Counted from the first letter of the stretch, positions 1-9,010 are shown. The stretch: 64,000 nucleotides of DNA from CAYYAQ01 sp964469555 (GCA_964469555.1 CAYYAQ010000005.1:17629-81628), one strand, 5' to 3'. A program made the numbers and translations. The notes: generated from the letters alone by a model not told the origin.

Positions 1-1
1 G

Positions 2-427
2 GGGGGCGAGTACCTCCCGGACTACTTCGAGGGTGAGGTGGAGATCGCGAGGGTCAGCATCAAGTCGACCACCGGCGATGTGTTCAGCGTGCGGGCTCGG
101 CGCAAATCCGACCGGATCGACTACCGCATGGTAGACGAGTACGAGACGACATACGCGGTGGCGCCACGGGTGTCTCGAGAACCGATCACGCTCGCGGAGC
201 TGATCATGTTGATCGAGCGGGTCGGTCGCGATGACTGCGAGCGCGGCGGTGGGGTCGGCGAGGGCTACACCGACTCGCACCGCAACGGCAACCTCTATCC
301 CGACACCGCCGAGCGCTGCATGCAGCTGTTGCGATTCGTCACGGTCGACTCGGAGTTCTACCCCGACCTCGCCGAGTGCTTCGAGGCCAGCGCCGAGCGC
401 TGGCTGGAGCGGCGGCTGGAGGCGTAG
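2..427 (+). CDS. Hypothetical protein, 5'-partial
   Basis: I do not recognise the family. The frame is open to the left edge of the window, so the true start may lie outside it; the first internal candidate is a GTG at 38, which would give 129 residues. The protein is acidic and soluble-looking with no signal peptide or membrane segment. It has a central stretch rich in Gly, Asp and Glu (about residues 63-80 from the GTG) and a C-terminal Glu/Arg helix (ASAERWLERRLEA). It converges on the flavoprotein gene, leaving 50 bases between the stops. Composition matches neighbouring genes, which is why I treat it as coding. Confidence 0.55.
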   Translation, partial: GGEYLPDYFEGEVEIARVSIKSTTGDVFSVRARRKSDRIDYRMVDEYETTYAVAPRVSREPITLAELIMLIERVGRDDCERGGGVGEGYTDSHRNGNLYPDTAERCMQLLRFVTVDSEFYPDLAECFEASAERWLERRLEA

Positions 428-477
428 TCTTGCCACGGCGACGAGGAAGCGGAACTCGCGTGAACTTCTGATCCCAG

Positions 478-1734
478 CTAGGCGTGCAAGCCGGCCAGTC
501 GCGCCGTCGCGAACGCCGCCTGGAAGTTGAACCCGCCGATCGGCCCGTCCACGTCCAGGATCTCGCCGCACAGGAACAAACCCGCCGTGGCCTTCGATTC
601 CATGGTCCGGCCATCGACCTCCTCGAGCGGGATGCCACCGCGCGTCACTTCCGCGTGACCCAACCCCAGGCTTCGGTCCACGGGGACGCGGCATTCCTTC
701 AACAGGTGCAGCAGTCTCCTTCGTTTGTCCTTCGAGAGTTCCGCGACCGTTCCGTCGGCATCTGCCAGGCGCACCAACGCCTGGCGCAACCGCTCCGGCA
801 GTTCGCGGGGGAGTGAGTTGGCGGTGCTCCGTCGACCACTCACGCGTGCCTGATCCATCCACTGGCGCGAAAGCTCTTCCGCGTTCGCGTCCGGGATGAA
901 ATCGAAGATCACCTCGCAGCCCGGACCCTCCTCTTCGACGAACCCCGACAAGTCCATCGGCCCCGGACCGGACAGCCCCTTGTGCGTGAACAGGATCGGA
1001 CGCCGGCGACGACACAGCACGTCTCCGCCCTTCTTCGCGACGGCGATCACCGAATCGTTCAGTACGATGCCCGCGAGTTCGCGGACCCACGACTCCGACA
1101 CGGCGAGCGGCGCGAGGTGCGGCACGGTCGGCGTGAGTTCATGACCGAACTGCCCGGCGACCCGATAGCCGTCACCCGTGGAACCCGTCTTCGGATAGCT
1201 GATGCCACCGGTCGACAGCACGAGACTCGTGCAGCGGATGTCACCGCGCGGCGTAATCACCACGAAACGACCGTCCGCGGCTCGCGACGCGTGGAGCATC
1301 GGCGTGGTGGTCACGATCGTGACGCCGGCGTCCGCGGCGAGTTTCAACAGGCACCGCAAGACATCCGCAGCGCGACCCGAGACCGGGAAGATCTTGTCGA
1401 GGTCCTCCTCCCGCAGAGGAACCCCGGCTCCCTCGACCATCGCCACCAGCTGCTCGGGCTGGAACGAGCGCAACGCGTGACGCAACCAGCGACCGCGTCG
1501 GGTGCCGTATTCAGCCTCCAACTCCCGCCCGGTCTTCGTCGTCGTGAGATTGCACCGACCGCCACCGCTGATGAGGATCTTCAGGCCGAGTCGCGAGTTC
1601 TTCTCGAGCAACACGGTGCTGCGACCGCGGCCAGCGGCCTGGATCGCGGCCATCAACCCGGCGGCTCCGCCACCGACGACGACGACGTCGACAGACTTCG
1701 GCAGGGCGGGCGGCGTGTCGATCGGTTCGGGCAT
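478..1734 (-). CDS. BaiN/YhiN (HI0933) family NAD(P)/FAD-dependent oxidoreductase
   Basis: This is a 418-residue flavoprotein of the HI0933/YhiN/BaiN family, the usual length. The N-terminal FAD-binding Rossmann motif VVVGGGAAGLMAAI is at about residues 18-31, followed by the family motif ISGGGRCNLT near residue 55. A second nucleotide-loop motif, LSTGGISYPKTGSTGDGY, lies near residue 175, and the C-terminal FAD motif (LFLCGEILDVDGPIGGFNFQ) closes the fold. The family is cytoplasmic and its physiological substrate is generally unknown; the BaiN name comes from a bile-acid reductase, and that activity should not be assumed here. It stands alone, separated from thrC by a 270-base interval. Confidence 0.93.
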   Translation of the reverse strand: MPEPIDTPPALPKSVDVVVVGGGAAGLMAAIQAAGRGRSTVLLEKNSRLGLKILISGGGRCNLTTTKTGRELEAEYGTRRGRWLRHALRSFQPEQLVAMVEGAGVPLREEDLDKIFPVSGRAADVLRCLLKLAADAGVTIVTTTPMLHASRAADGRFVVITPRGDIRCTSLVLSTGGISYPKTGSTGDGYRVAGQFGHELTPTVPHLAPLAVSESWVRELAGIVLNDSVIAVAKKGGDVLCRRRRPILFTHKGLSGPGPMDLSGFVEEEGPGCEVIFDFIPDANAEELSRQWMDQARVSGRRSTANSLPRELPERLRQALVRLADADGTVAELSKDKRRRLLHLLKECRVPVDRSLGLGHAEVTRGGIPLEEVDGRTMESKATAGLFLCGEILDVDGPIGGFNFQAAFATARLAGLHA

Positions 1735-1763
1735 CTTGCGCCCGAACGTAGCCTACTCCCCTT

Positions 1764-2006
1764 CTACTGAAGCGTGGAACCGAGGAAGAAGGAGAGCCGA
1801 CGCTCGTCGTCAGCCAGCCATTCGTACCACACGATGCGGTAATCGCCGGTAACGCTGCCCGACGAGAGTTCCTCGCCATCTCCGCTCGCGGGCCGACGCA
1901 AGACGAGCCATCGTCCGATGGTCCCCGATCGGGTCAGACTGTGCGAATCGCGACCCCTCGCGCCACGGCGAACTCCGTCGAAGTCCTCGCCGTCAGGTCT
2001 CGACCG
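1764..2006 (-). other. Open extension after the thrC stop, possible gene relic
   Basis: This interval between the flavoprotein and thrC holds no ordinary gene, but the frame of thrC stays open for 80 codons after its TGA (2007-2009) and ends at a TAG at 1764-1766. The C-terminal part reads like protein (for example GDYRIVWYEWLADDERR), with no stop and neighbour-like codon use. There is no ATG in this frame; the only possible internal starts are a TTG and a GTG well inside it. It could be a truncated small gene, a gene whose start has been lost, or chance openness in GC-rich DNA. Confidence 0.25.
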
Positions 2007-3299
2007 TCAGGGCATGGCCCGCTTGAGGGCCTCGAGGTCCGGCTCGATCTCGGCGAACCGGGTCTCGCGTGACAGCAACTCGGCGAGGGCTGTAGGGACT
2101 TCCACTGGTCGGCCGATGCGGGGCTCGACCACGTCTTTGAACTTCGCCGGGTGCGCCGTCGCCACGATCACGGCGGGGGCGAATTCCGGACGAGTGTCGA
2201 GCAGATGCGCCGCCGTCGCGGTGTGTGGATCAAAAACGCGGCCCCACTGCCCTGGTCCCGCCTCGATCACGGCACCGATCTGCGCGTCGTCGACACTGAC
2301 CGAAACGATGTTCTCGCGGAGTGTCTCCACGTCGGGGAACAGATGGAGGACGCGTTCCATGTTGCTCGGGTCGCCGACATCCATCGCGTTCGCCAGCGTT
2401 CGTTGCGACGGTCGTGGTCGCCACTCGCCACTGAGCAAGTAGTCCGGAACCGTGCGGTTGCTGTTCGTCGCCAACACGATCATCCCGATCGGGAAACCCA
2501 TCTCCTTGGCCCATATCGCGGCGGTCGCGTTGCCGACGTTGCCCGAAGGAATGATGAACGTCGGATTCTCTGCATGTTGCGCGCGGAAGCGAAGCGCCGA
2601 GTAGGCGTAGTACACCGATTGCGGCAGCAACCGCGCGATGTTGATGCTGTTCGCCGTCGTCAACCGCCGCTCCCGACGCCACGACGCGTCCGTGAATGCC
2701 TGCTTCACGACGCGCTGGCAGTCGTCGAACGTGCCACGAACCGCGAACGAGTGGACATTGTCGCCCCAACAGGTCAACTGGTGCTGCTGCTCGGGCGATA
2801 CCCCGCCGCTCGGAAAGAGGATGCCGACTTCGATTCCCGGTCGTCCATCCAGCGCAGAGGCGACGGCCCCACCCGTGTCGCCGGACGTCGCAACCAGCAC
2901 AGTCCGCGGGGTTGGTGACGCATCTTCGAGGTGCGCGAAGCACTCCCCGAGAAAACGGGCCCCGACGTCCTTGAACGCTGCCGTCGGCCCGTGGAACAAC
3001 TCGAGCACGGCGTGCGATGGCTTGTCGATTTCGGCGGGAGGCAGAACCAGCGGCACCGGGAACGAGAGAGCGCGCGCGCAAATGTCCGGCAAGTGCTCCG
3101 CGAGAGGATCACCGACGAAGAACGGCGCCAGCACGACGGCTGCGAACTCCGCGAGAGACTCTCCACCCTCAAGACTCGCGATATCGAATTGCGGAAAACG
3201 CTCCGGCACGAACAACCCACCGTCCGGCGCCAAACCCTGCTGCATCGCGCTAGAGAACGACTCCGCGCCTTCACCCCGGGTGCTGTGGAACTTCGTCAT
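2007..3299 (-). CDS. thrC: Threonine synthase
   Basis: Converts O-phosphohomoserine to threonine with pyridoxal phosphate, the last step of threonine synthesis. The 430-residue product starts at MTKFHSTRGEG, typical of the ThrC N-terminus. The PLP-lysine motif HGPTAAFKDVGARFL lies near residue 108, the phosphate-binding SGDTGGA loop near residue 140, and SGNVGNATAA near residue 250. I chose the ATG at 3299 because it overlaps the thrB stop by four bases (ATGA), implying translational coupling; a longer upstream reading would have an Arg-rich non-homologous leader. It is the last gene of the thrA-thrB-thrC operon. Confidence 0.96.
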   Translation of the reverse strand: MTKFHSTRGEGAESFSSAMQQGLAPDGGLFVPERFPQFDIASLEGGESLAEFAAVVLAPFFVGDPLAEHLPDICARALSFPVPLVLPPAEIDKPSHAVLELFHGPTAAFKDVGARFLGECFAHLEDASPTPRTVLVATSGDTGGAVASALDGRPGIEVGILFPSGGVSPEQQHQLTCWGDNVHSFAVRGTFDDCQRVVKQAFTDASWRRERRLTTANSINIARLLPQSVYYAYSALRFRAQHAENPTFIIPSGNVGNATAAIWAKEMGFPIGMIVLATNSNRTVPDYLLSGEWRPRPSQRTLANAMDVGDPSNMERVLHLFPDVETLRENIVSVSVDDAQIGAVIEAGPGQWGRVFDPHTATAAHLLDTRPEFAPAVIVATAHPAKFKDVVEPRIGRPVEVPTALAELLSRETRFAEIEPDLEALKRAMP

Positions 3300-4285
3300 G
3301 AACGTTCCCGGACCTTCGCACCCTCCAGTGAAATCGGGCCGACCCACGCATCCGAGACGATGTCGTGGCCCGCGAGAGTCCCGACGATCGCGTCGCGCAC
3401 GACCTTTGTCTCCGACTCGTCGGCGACAAAAGCGAAGATGCTCGGTCCCGATCCAGCGATCGAACTCCCGAGCGCACCCGCGGTGCGAGCGGCGGCGCAC
3501 GCCGCCCAGGCACCAGGAATCGTCGACGCGCGTTGCGGACCGATCACCACGTCCCGCATCGAACGCCGCAGCAAGTCCACGTCATCGCGGAAGCACGCGG
3601 CGATGAAGCCGGCGAGGTGGGCCGACTGCAGCACGAAGTCCTTCACGGAGACGCTGTCTCTGAGTATCGCGCGTTGGGCGCGGGTGTCCTGCCGCAAGCG
3701 CGGTCGCACGAGCACGCACGACAATCCCGAGGGCACGGGGATCTCCACGACCTCGGGTGGATCGTTCGGGAGGTAGCAGCACAGCCCGCCGAACAGGCAG
3801 GGTGCGACGTTGTCGCCGTGGGCGAGGGCTCCGCCGTCCGCGCTACCGCTCGCCGCCGCCTCGCCAGCGAGCGCGTAGCGGAGCAGCTGCGCGCGTGGTA
3901 TGGACTGATCAACCAACGCGGCTCCGGCGACGACTGCCCCGACCGCTGAAGCCGCAGAACCGCCCATTCCTGAGCCGATCGGGATGCCCTTCTCGAGCCG
4001 GACACGGAACCCGTGAGCCAGATCGAGATCGTCGACCATCGCCGCGAGCGCTCGTGTCGCCGTGTTCTCCTTCGGGCTGGAGGGCAAGTCCTGGTCCCCC
4101 TCGAAATCAGCACCTCGCACCCAGTCGAGAACGACGGCACCCTCGGGATCAGGGTCGTCGACTCGTTCGACCGTGACGAGGTCGCCGAGTTCGGCGAATG
4201 AGAAGCCCATCACGTCGAAACCGACAGCGACGTTGGCGACTGTCGCCGGCGCGAACGCGGTGGCGGTTCTTGGCGTTTGACTCAT
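3296..4285 (-). CDS. thrB: Homoserine kinase
   Basis: Phosphorylates homoserine with ATP to O-phosphohomoserine, which thrC then uses. The 329-residue protein is a GHMP-family kinase: the N-terminal segment FAPATVANVAVGFDVMGFS and the ATP-binding motif GIPIGSGMGGSAASAVGAVV (about residues 100-120) are intact, and a C-terminal GSGPSIFAFV motif is present near residue 285. It overlaps thrA by four bases at its start and thrC by four bases at its end, both as ATGA junctions. The length is close to the usual 300-330 residues. Confidence 0.96.
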   Translation of the reverse strand: MSQTPRTATAFAPATVANVAVGFDVMGFSFAELGDLVTVERVDDPDPEGAVVLDWVRGADFEGDQDLPSSPKENTATRALAAMVDDLDLAHGFRVRLEKGIPIGSGMGGSAASAVGAVVAGAALVDQSIPRAQLLRYALAGEAAASGSADGGALAHGDNVAPCLFGGLCCYLPNDPPEVVEIPVPSGLSCVLVRPRLRQDTRAQRAILRDSVSVKDFVLQSAHLAGFIAACFRDDVDLLRRSMRDVVIGPQRASTIPGAWAACAAARTAGALGSSIAGSGPSIFAFVADESETKVVRDAIVGTLAGHDIVSDAWVGPISLEGAKVRERS

Positions 4286-6813
4286 TGTGGAGCTCCGAGA
4301 GACGAGGCAAGTCGCAAGAGGTCGCTGAACACACCGGCCGCCGTCACCGCCGGGCCAGCACCCGGGCCCTGCACGATCAGGGGTTGGTCAGCGTAGCGGT
4401 CGGTCGTGAAGATGATGATGTTGTCACCGCCCTGGATTCGCGCCATCGCGGAGTCCTTGGCGACCCTACGCAACCCGACGTCGACGTTTCCCGATGCTTC
4501 TATCACTGCCACGTATCGAAGGACTTCGCCGGTCGCGTCCGCCTCCAGGCGAAGAGCCTCCATCTTCGCGTCGGCGCTCGTGAGACCGGCGACGAACTCG
4601 TCGGGATCCTCGACGTCAGAGAGATCGTCCGGCACGAGGCTCGAAACCGAAATCTCATCCAGCTCCAACGGCAGCCCGATCTCGCGACCGAGGATCACGG
4701 CCTTGCGCGCGACATCCATGCCCGACAAATCGTCGCGGGGGTGCGGCTCGGTGTAGCCGAGGGCCCGCGCTTCCTGGACGGCGGCGGAGAATGTGCACTC
4801 GGGGCCGAACGCGCTCAGCAGGAAGGACAGGCTACCCGACAGAACTCCCTCGATCCGGTGGATCCGATCACCGGTCTCGAGCAGGTCGCGCAGTGTGTTG
4901 ATCACCGGCAGCCCAGCGCCGACGGTCGCTTCGTACAGATAGTTCGTCGCCGCCCTACCGCCCAGCTCGCGCAAGCGCTCGTAGACGGAGAACGCGGTGG
5001 TGTTGGCCTTCTTGTTCGGGGTTATCACGTGGATGCCACGCTCCAACCAACCAATGTAGCGCTCGGCGACCGTCGCGCTGGCTGAACAGTCGATGATCAC
5101 GGCGTGCGGGATGTGACCAGCCTGCACGTACCGCGTGAACGCGTCGAGATCGACCGCCTCGCCCTCGCCCGGTTTGGCATCGCCGTCGCCGAGCTTCTCC
5201 GCGAGGCTCGACGCATCCACACCCTGATCCGAGAGAAACATCCGCCGCGAATTCGCGACGGCGCGGAATTTGAGATCGATGCGGAACTTGGACTGCAGGG
5301 CTCCGGCTCGGGCCTCGAACTGCCGCAACAACTCCGCCCCAACCTGGCCGGGACCGACGATGCCGACCGAGAGCGTGTGACCGGAGAGATAGAATCCCGC
5401 GTGCACGGCGCGCAACGCTCGCGCCGCGTCTTCCTGATCGACGACCGTCGAGATGTTCCGTTCCGACGCACCCTGCGCAATCGCACGGACATTGATTCCC
5501 GCGCGTCCGAGCGCCCCGAAGAAACGGCCCGCGACACCCTGGGTTTGAACCATGTTGTCTCCCACGGCAGCGAGGATGCTGTAGGGACCGGAGATGTCGA
5601 CACGCTGCACCTGGCCGTGTTGGAGCTCCGAGGCGAACGCTCGCTCGACCGCGCGACGCGCGGTCTCGGCCTGGTCGCCGGGGATGGCGGCGCATACCGA
5701 GTGCTCCGAACTCGCCTGGGAGATCATGATGACGGACACGCCGACCTCGCGCAGCGCGAAGAACATTCGACTCGCGACGCCAGGAACGCCGATCATGCCA
5801 GCGCCTTCCAGGTTGAGGAGGGCGACGTCCGAGACGGATGAGAAACCCTTCACGGCCGACCTTGGCTTCGCGCGCCGGGTCGGTCGTTCTTCTGCGAGGT
5901 TCGAGATCTGGGTTCCGGGAAGCCCGGGCGAGGCCGCATTCTTGATCAGGATCGGGATGCCGCTCTCGATCGCAGGAGCCATCGTCTGGGGATGCAGGAT
6001 CTCCGCGCCGAAGTACGCGAGTTCCATGGCTTCACTGTACGACAGCGACGGAAGGACACTCGCCTCAGGCACCAACCGAGGGTCCGCGCTCATCACGCCA
6101 TCGACGTCGGTCCAGATCGTGATCGAACGGGCTCCGAGGAGTCGACCGAAGATCGACGCGGAGAAGTCGCTGCCATTGCGACGAAGCGTCGTCGGGATTC
6201 CATTCGGGTCACGGGCCACGTAGCCGGTGATGACGAGGTGCGTCGCATCGGATTGATCGAGGCGCCGCTTGAGGAGTGCGTGCGTCGCTTCCCAGCGCAC
6301 AGCGGGACCGGTCTCGTCGTGCCCGACCACGAGCACCTCGCGCGCGTCGATCCAATCGACGGACTCGCCGCGCCGCGCGAGCAATCCGTGGAGCATCTGC
6401 GCGGACCAGAGTTCGCCGTAGCCGCTGACAAGCTCGGTCGTCGTGTCAGGACAGACCCCGGCGATGCGAACGCCGCGCAGCAGGTCTTCGATGTCCGATA
6501 CGTCCTTCTCGATCGCGGCGATGACCGGTGAGGCGCCCGCGGCGAGCAGTTCCTCCGCCGTCGAGATACTGCGGTCACGCAGAGCGTGCACCACTTCCTT
6601 GTAGTCCCCGTCTGGATCACTCGCGAGCTCCGTCGCGCGGATCAACTGATCGGTGATTCCTCCCATCGCCGAGACGACGACGGCGACCCTTTCAGTCGTG
6701 GCGCGGCCACCGGTGATCGAGTCCGTCGTGAGGTCGGCGGCATGGGCGATTCGTGCGGCGTCTGCGAGACAGGTACCACCGAACTTGAAGACCTGCCACG
6801 CGACGGACGACAT
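4282..6813 (-). CDS. thrA: Bifunctional aspartate kinase / homoserine dehydrogenase
   Basis: One polypeptide of about 843 residues catalyses the first and third steps of the aspartate pathway: phosphorylation of aspartate and NAD(P)H-dependent reduction of aspartate semialdehyde to homoserine. The aspartokinase domain begins with FKFGGTCLADAARI and includes a DVDGVMSADPRLV motif near residue 240. Two ACT-like regulatory segments follow (about 325-465), with the typical SVIMISQASSEHSVC. The dehydrogenase half starts with VGIVGPGQVGAELLRQF near residue 475 and holds the NKKANT and GLPVINTL motifs. The ATG at 6813 is preferred over an adjacent GTG at 6816. This fused arrangement resembles enterobacterial ThrA/MetL; feedback control by threonine is likely but cannot be read from the sequence. 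Confidence 0.96.
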   Translation of the reverse strand: MSSVAWQVFKFGGTCLADAARIAHAADLTTDSITGGRATTERVAVVVSAMGGITDQLIRATELASDPDGDYKEVVHALRDRSISTAEELLAAGASPVIAAIEKDVSDIEDLLRGVRIAGVCPDTTTELVSGYGELWSAQMLHGLLARRGESVDWIDAREVLVVGHDETGPAVRWEATHALLKRRLDQSDATHLVITGYVARDPNGIPTTLRRNGSDFSASIFGRLLGARSITIWTDVDGVMSADPRLVPEASVLPSLSYSEAMELAYFGAEILHPQTMAPAIESGIPILIKNAASPGLPGTQISNLAEERPTRRAKPRSAVKGFSSVSDVALLNLEGAGMIGVPGVASRMFFALREVGVSVIMISQASSEHSVCAAIPGDQAETARRAVERAFASELQHGQVQRVDISGPYSILAAVGDNMVQTQGVAGRFFGALGRAGINVRAIAQGASERNISTVVDQEDAARALRAVHAGFYLSGHTLSVGIVGPGQVGAELLRQFEARAGALQSKFRIDLKFRAVANSRRMFLSDQGVDASSLAEKLGDGDAKPGEGEAVDLDAFTRYVQAGHIPHAVIIDCSASATVAERYIGWLERGIHVITPNKKANTTAFSVYERLRELGGRAATNYLYEATVGAGLPVINTLRDLLETGDRIHRIEGVLSGSLSFLLSAFGPECTFSAAVQEARALGYTEPHPRDDLSGMDVARKAVILGREIGLPLELDEISVSSLVPDDLSDVEDPDEFVAGLTSADAKMEALRLEADATGEVLRYVAVIEASGNVDVGLRRVAKDSAMARIQGGDNIIIFTTDRYADQPLIVQGPGAGPAVTAAGVFSDLLRLASSLGAPQ

Positions 6814-6886
6814 CACCTGAATATCGGCGTGGACGGACCACGGACCACTGCGAAATCTGCGATCGGGACGGCAAATTCTCGCCCGC

Positions 6887-7360
6887 TCACTTGTTCGCGA
6901 GCCAGGAGTCGTAGGCGCGCCGGATCGCGTCCACCCGAACCCGGTTTACGCCAAAGTCGTAGTAGCCGACGCGGGACGACGAGCGCACGTGCACGAGCTT
7001 GTCCGCGGGCACGATGTGGAACTCGACGTCGTCCTTGAAACGGAAGATCAGGGTCGTGAACTGGAACCGGAGGTAGTGCTCCTCCTTCTTCATCAACACG
7101 GTGCGTGGCATGGCGGCGATGATCGCTTCCAAGCCAGCGCGGGTCTCGTCGACGCTCTTCACGAGTGGGAACGCATCCACGCGGTGGCCGCCGTCCTCCG
7201 CGAGGCTTGAGACGCAGTTCGGGCTGCCGGGACACGACGTGAGTCGACCATCGCGCAGACCGAGGTCGGGAACACTGCAGGACGCGAACGAGATGAGCAA
7301 GACGGGCCCGAGAGTCGAGCTACAAGCGAGCTGTCGAGGTGCGTCGAACATGCCGCCCAT
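6887..7360 (-). CDS. DUF1499 lipoprotein
   Basis: This is a predicted lipoprotein of 157 residues whose function is unknown. Its N-terminal hydrophobic stretch ends in LLISFASC, a usable lipobox with Cys near residue 26. The mature part carries the full DUF1499 pattern: CPGSPNCVSS, then FQFTTLIFRFKDDVEF, and HVRSSSRVGYYDFGVNRVRV near the C-terminus. The ATG at 7360 shares one base with the TAA of the upstream DUF6265 gene (TAATG), so the two are probably translationally coupled. A longer upstream start would add an Arg-rich leader antisense to nothing useful and was rejected. Confidence 0.85.
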   Translation of the reverse strand: MGGMFDAPRQLACSSTLGPVLLISFASCSVPDLGLRDGRLTSCPGSPNCVSSLAEDGGHRVDAFPLVKSVDETRAGLEAIIAAMPRTVLMKKEEHYLRFQFTTLIFRFKDDVEFHIVPADKLVHVRSSSRVGYYDFGVNRVRVDAIRRAYDSWLANK

Positions 7361-7770
7361 TACTCGACCCGCTCGAAACGGAACACGTTCGCGGATTCCT
7401 TGCCGCTCGAGCTGACTCCCTCGACGCCAACGGTGAGAACGCCGTCTTTGGAGCAACTGTAGATCAGGCGCTTCATCTTCGTGTGGGTCGGGTGTTCGAA
7501 CACGGCCTCCCGCTTACCGACGCTCTTCAACGGAAAGTCGAGCGGCTTGCCGACGGGTTCCCACGCGACGCTGCCTGGGCCTAGATGGCGAAGGTAGAAG
7601 GTGACGCCCTTCCTCGTCTTCTCGATCAGCAAGAACTCGTACACCCACCCGACGTCCTTCTTGAGCCAGCGGCACGTGCCAGTCATCGAGTTGCCGAGCG
7701 GCGGGTTCCAGCTCTCCTCGAGAACCTGCGCGGCGGCGGTGAGAGGCAGGGCGCGAGGGATCGTGATCAT
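7360..7770 (-). CDS. DUF6265 family protein
   Basis: A 136-residue protein that fits DUF6265: an early EESWNPPLGNSMTGTCRW segment, YEFLLIEKTRKGVTFYLRH in the middle, then AWEPVGKPLDFPL and KREAVFEHP towards the C-terminus. Family members are small single-domain proteins of unknown function that look like lipocalin-type beta barrels. Some are exported; this copy has only a weak hydrophobic N-terminus (ITIPRALPLTAAA), so its location is unclear. It is the first gene of a two-gene unit with the DUF1499 lipoprotein. Confidence 0.8.
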   Translation of the reverse strand: MITIPRALPLTAAAQVLEESWNPPLGNSMTGTCRWLKKDVGWVYEFLLIEKTRKGVTFYLRHLGPGSVAWEPVGKPLDFPLKSVGKREAVFEHPTHTKMKRLIYSCSKDGVLTVGVEGVSSSGKESANVFRFERVE

Positions 7771-7919
7771 GGCGAATTCCGAGTTTCAGAGGGCATGGTG
7801 AAAGGCCACCACCCAGAGGACGTCCCGGCCATCTAGGATTCGACAAGAGTTCCGAAGGAATCGCTAGGTCCCGGTGCGGATTCAGGGCGCGGTCGAGGTG
7901 CGAGGCACGGCTGGATCCC

Positions 7920-8264
7920 ATGTCACCAGCGACGGCTTGCCAAGGGGTTGTGAACGATCGGGGCGGAATCGGCCGCGGCGGCAGAGGGTTCTTCCTCGCG
8001 GCATCGCTCGGGATCGACCAGGGGATCGGTTTGCCGTCCGTCGTCCTCTTCCCGCTCGACAACGATTTCATGCTGGTGACCTCCATGACGACGCCTTCGA
8101 TCCTCCAGGGCTTCCAGGGCGTGATCCCGCAGAGCGGATCCACGATCGCGCAGATCAACATCCCGCCGCTGCCGTTCCTCATCGGCCTCGACCTCTTCGA
8201 CGCCGGCCTTCTGGACGACTTCCGAACCGTGAACGAGCCGGCCGCCGTGCACATCACGATGTAG
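7920..8264 (+). pseudogene. C-terminal fragment of a secreted protein
   Basis: The reading from 7920 to 8264 ends in a domain that also closes the metallo-beta-lactamase protein at 24403-26256. Both have a P-L-x-x-D core (FPLDNDFMLVTSM here, IPLNPDALFNASLM there), then a G-x-IP-x-SG turn (GVIPQSGS here, GQIPSSGR there), then an I-x-IP strand and a terminal aromatic-rich strand. Here the domain is alone: there is no signal peptide, and the start codon at 7920 sits in unremarkable sequence. It could be a short gene, but a remnant of a larger exported protein is more likely. The domain itself appears to be an exported-protein tail of unknown function. Confidence 0.5.
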
Positions 8265-8527
8265 TCGGAGCAGGACTTGTCGACGCCATGGACTCATCAG
8301 CGACGTGTGGAGCGTCGCGCGCCCGGGCGGTTGCCGAGACCGAAAATGCACCCGATAATCAACGGGTACCGAACGGTCACGACAAGTCCATCTCTTGACG
8401 CCCCCTTCGCGAGCCAATCGTGATCACCGGTTCACTTCCACCTAGGGTGGCTCTCGGATGTCACGCATTTCCGCCTCGGTGTAATCGACGAGAACTCCCG
8501 ACTCGCAATGTACGCTTGCCGTACGCA
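8265..8527. other. Non-coding interval, possible small RNA
   Basis: No gene is visible between the secreted-protein fragment and hsp20. A TTGACG at about 8393 could be a -35 box. Two short hairpins (CCACC-TAG-GGTGG near 8437 and GTACG-N5-CGTAC near 8511) precede the strong plus-strand terminator at 8528. Together they would fit a small RNA of roughly 120-140 bases. No known RNA family is recognised. Confidence 0.2.
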
Positions 8528-8566
8528 GGCCCCGCGCAGGCACGCTGCGCGGGGCCGCTTTTCTTT
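8528..8566 (+). terminator. Rho-independent terminator
   Basis: A perfect 12-bp stem (GGCCCCGCGCAG at 8528-8539 with its complement at 8545-8556) around a five-base loop is followed by GCTTTTCTTT. The T-tract is on the plus strand, so it stops transcription coming from the left, not hsp20. The nearest plus-strand reading ends 264 bases upstream. Confidence 0.8.
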
Positions 8567-8575
8567 GTGTCGGCT

Positions 8576-9010
8576 CTACTCGCTCTTGATCTCGATGCGG
8601 CGAGTCTTCTCGACCGCGGCCTTCTTGACCGTGATGGTCAGGATGCCGTGCCTGGCTTGTGCGACGACGTCGTCCGGAGTGACTGGAATCGGGAAGGAAA
8701 AGCTCCGGGAGAACTCACCGTAGACTCGCTCGGTGATGTGTCCACGCCTGGTGTCGGCCTCGGACTCCGTGTTCTTCTTCTTCTCGCCCTTCAGGGTGAG
8801 ACCCTCGGACGTCACGGTCAACTCCACGTCGCTCACGTCGATGCCCGGTAACTCTGCAGTGATGACGAATGACTCATCGGTCTCTCGCACATCCACGCTG
8901 GGCACCCAGCACGACGACTTCTTCGCATCGCCCCAGAACTGGTTGAACAGCTCGTCGACGGTTCTCGGAAACAGCAGGTCCGCGACGTTGGGCAGTTTGC
9001 TCGGCTTCAT
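8576..9010 (-). CDS. Hsp20/alpha-crystallin small heat-shock protein
   Basis: A 144-residue ATP-independent chaperone that binds unfolding proteins in the cytoplasm. The alpha-crystallin domain runs from about residue 40 (VPSVDVRETDESFVITAELPG) to 130 and holds the conserved FSRSFSFPIPV strand and the ARHGILTITVKK motif. A short hydrophobic N-terminal arm (LLFPRTVDELFNQFW) precedes it, and the tail ends IEIKSE. A clear ribosome-binding site (GAGGAAG) lies just upstream of the ATG at 9010. The 229 bases to the divergent M48 gene presumably carry both promoters; no HrcA (CIRCE) site was seen. Confidence 0.93.
   Translation of the reverse strand: MKPSKLPNVADLLFPRTVDELFNQFWGDAKKSSCWVPSVDVRETDESFVITAELPGIDVSDVELTVTSEGLTLKGEKKKNTESEADTRRGHITERVYGEFSRSFSFPIPVTPDDVVAQARHGILTITVKKAAVEKTRRIEIKSE

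Noticed and set aside
7514..8257. A 247-codon minus-strand reading over the secreted fragment
   Set aside because: It has no recognisable domain and overlaps the DUF6265 gene; the plus-strand reading matches a known tail.
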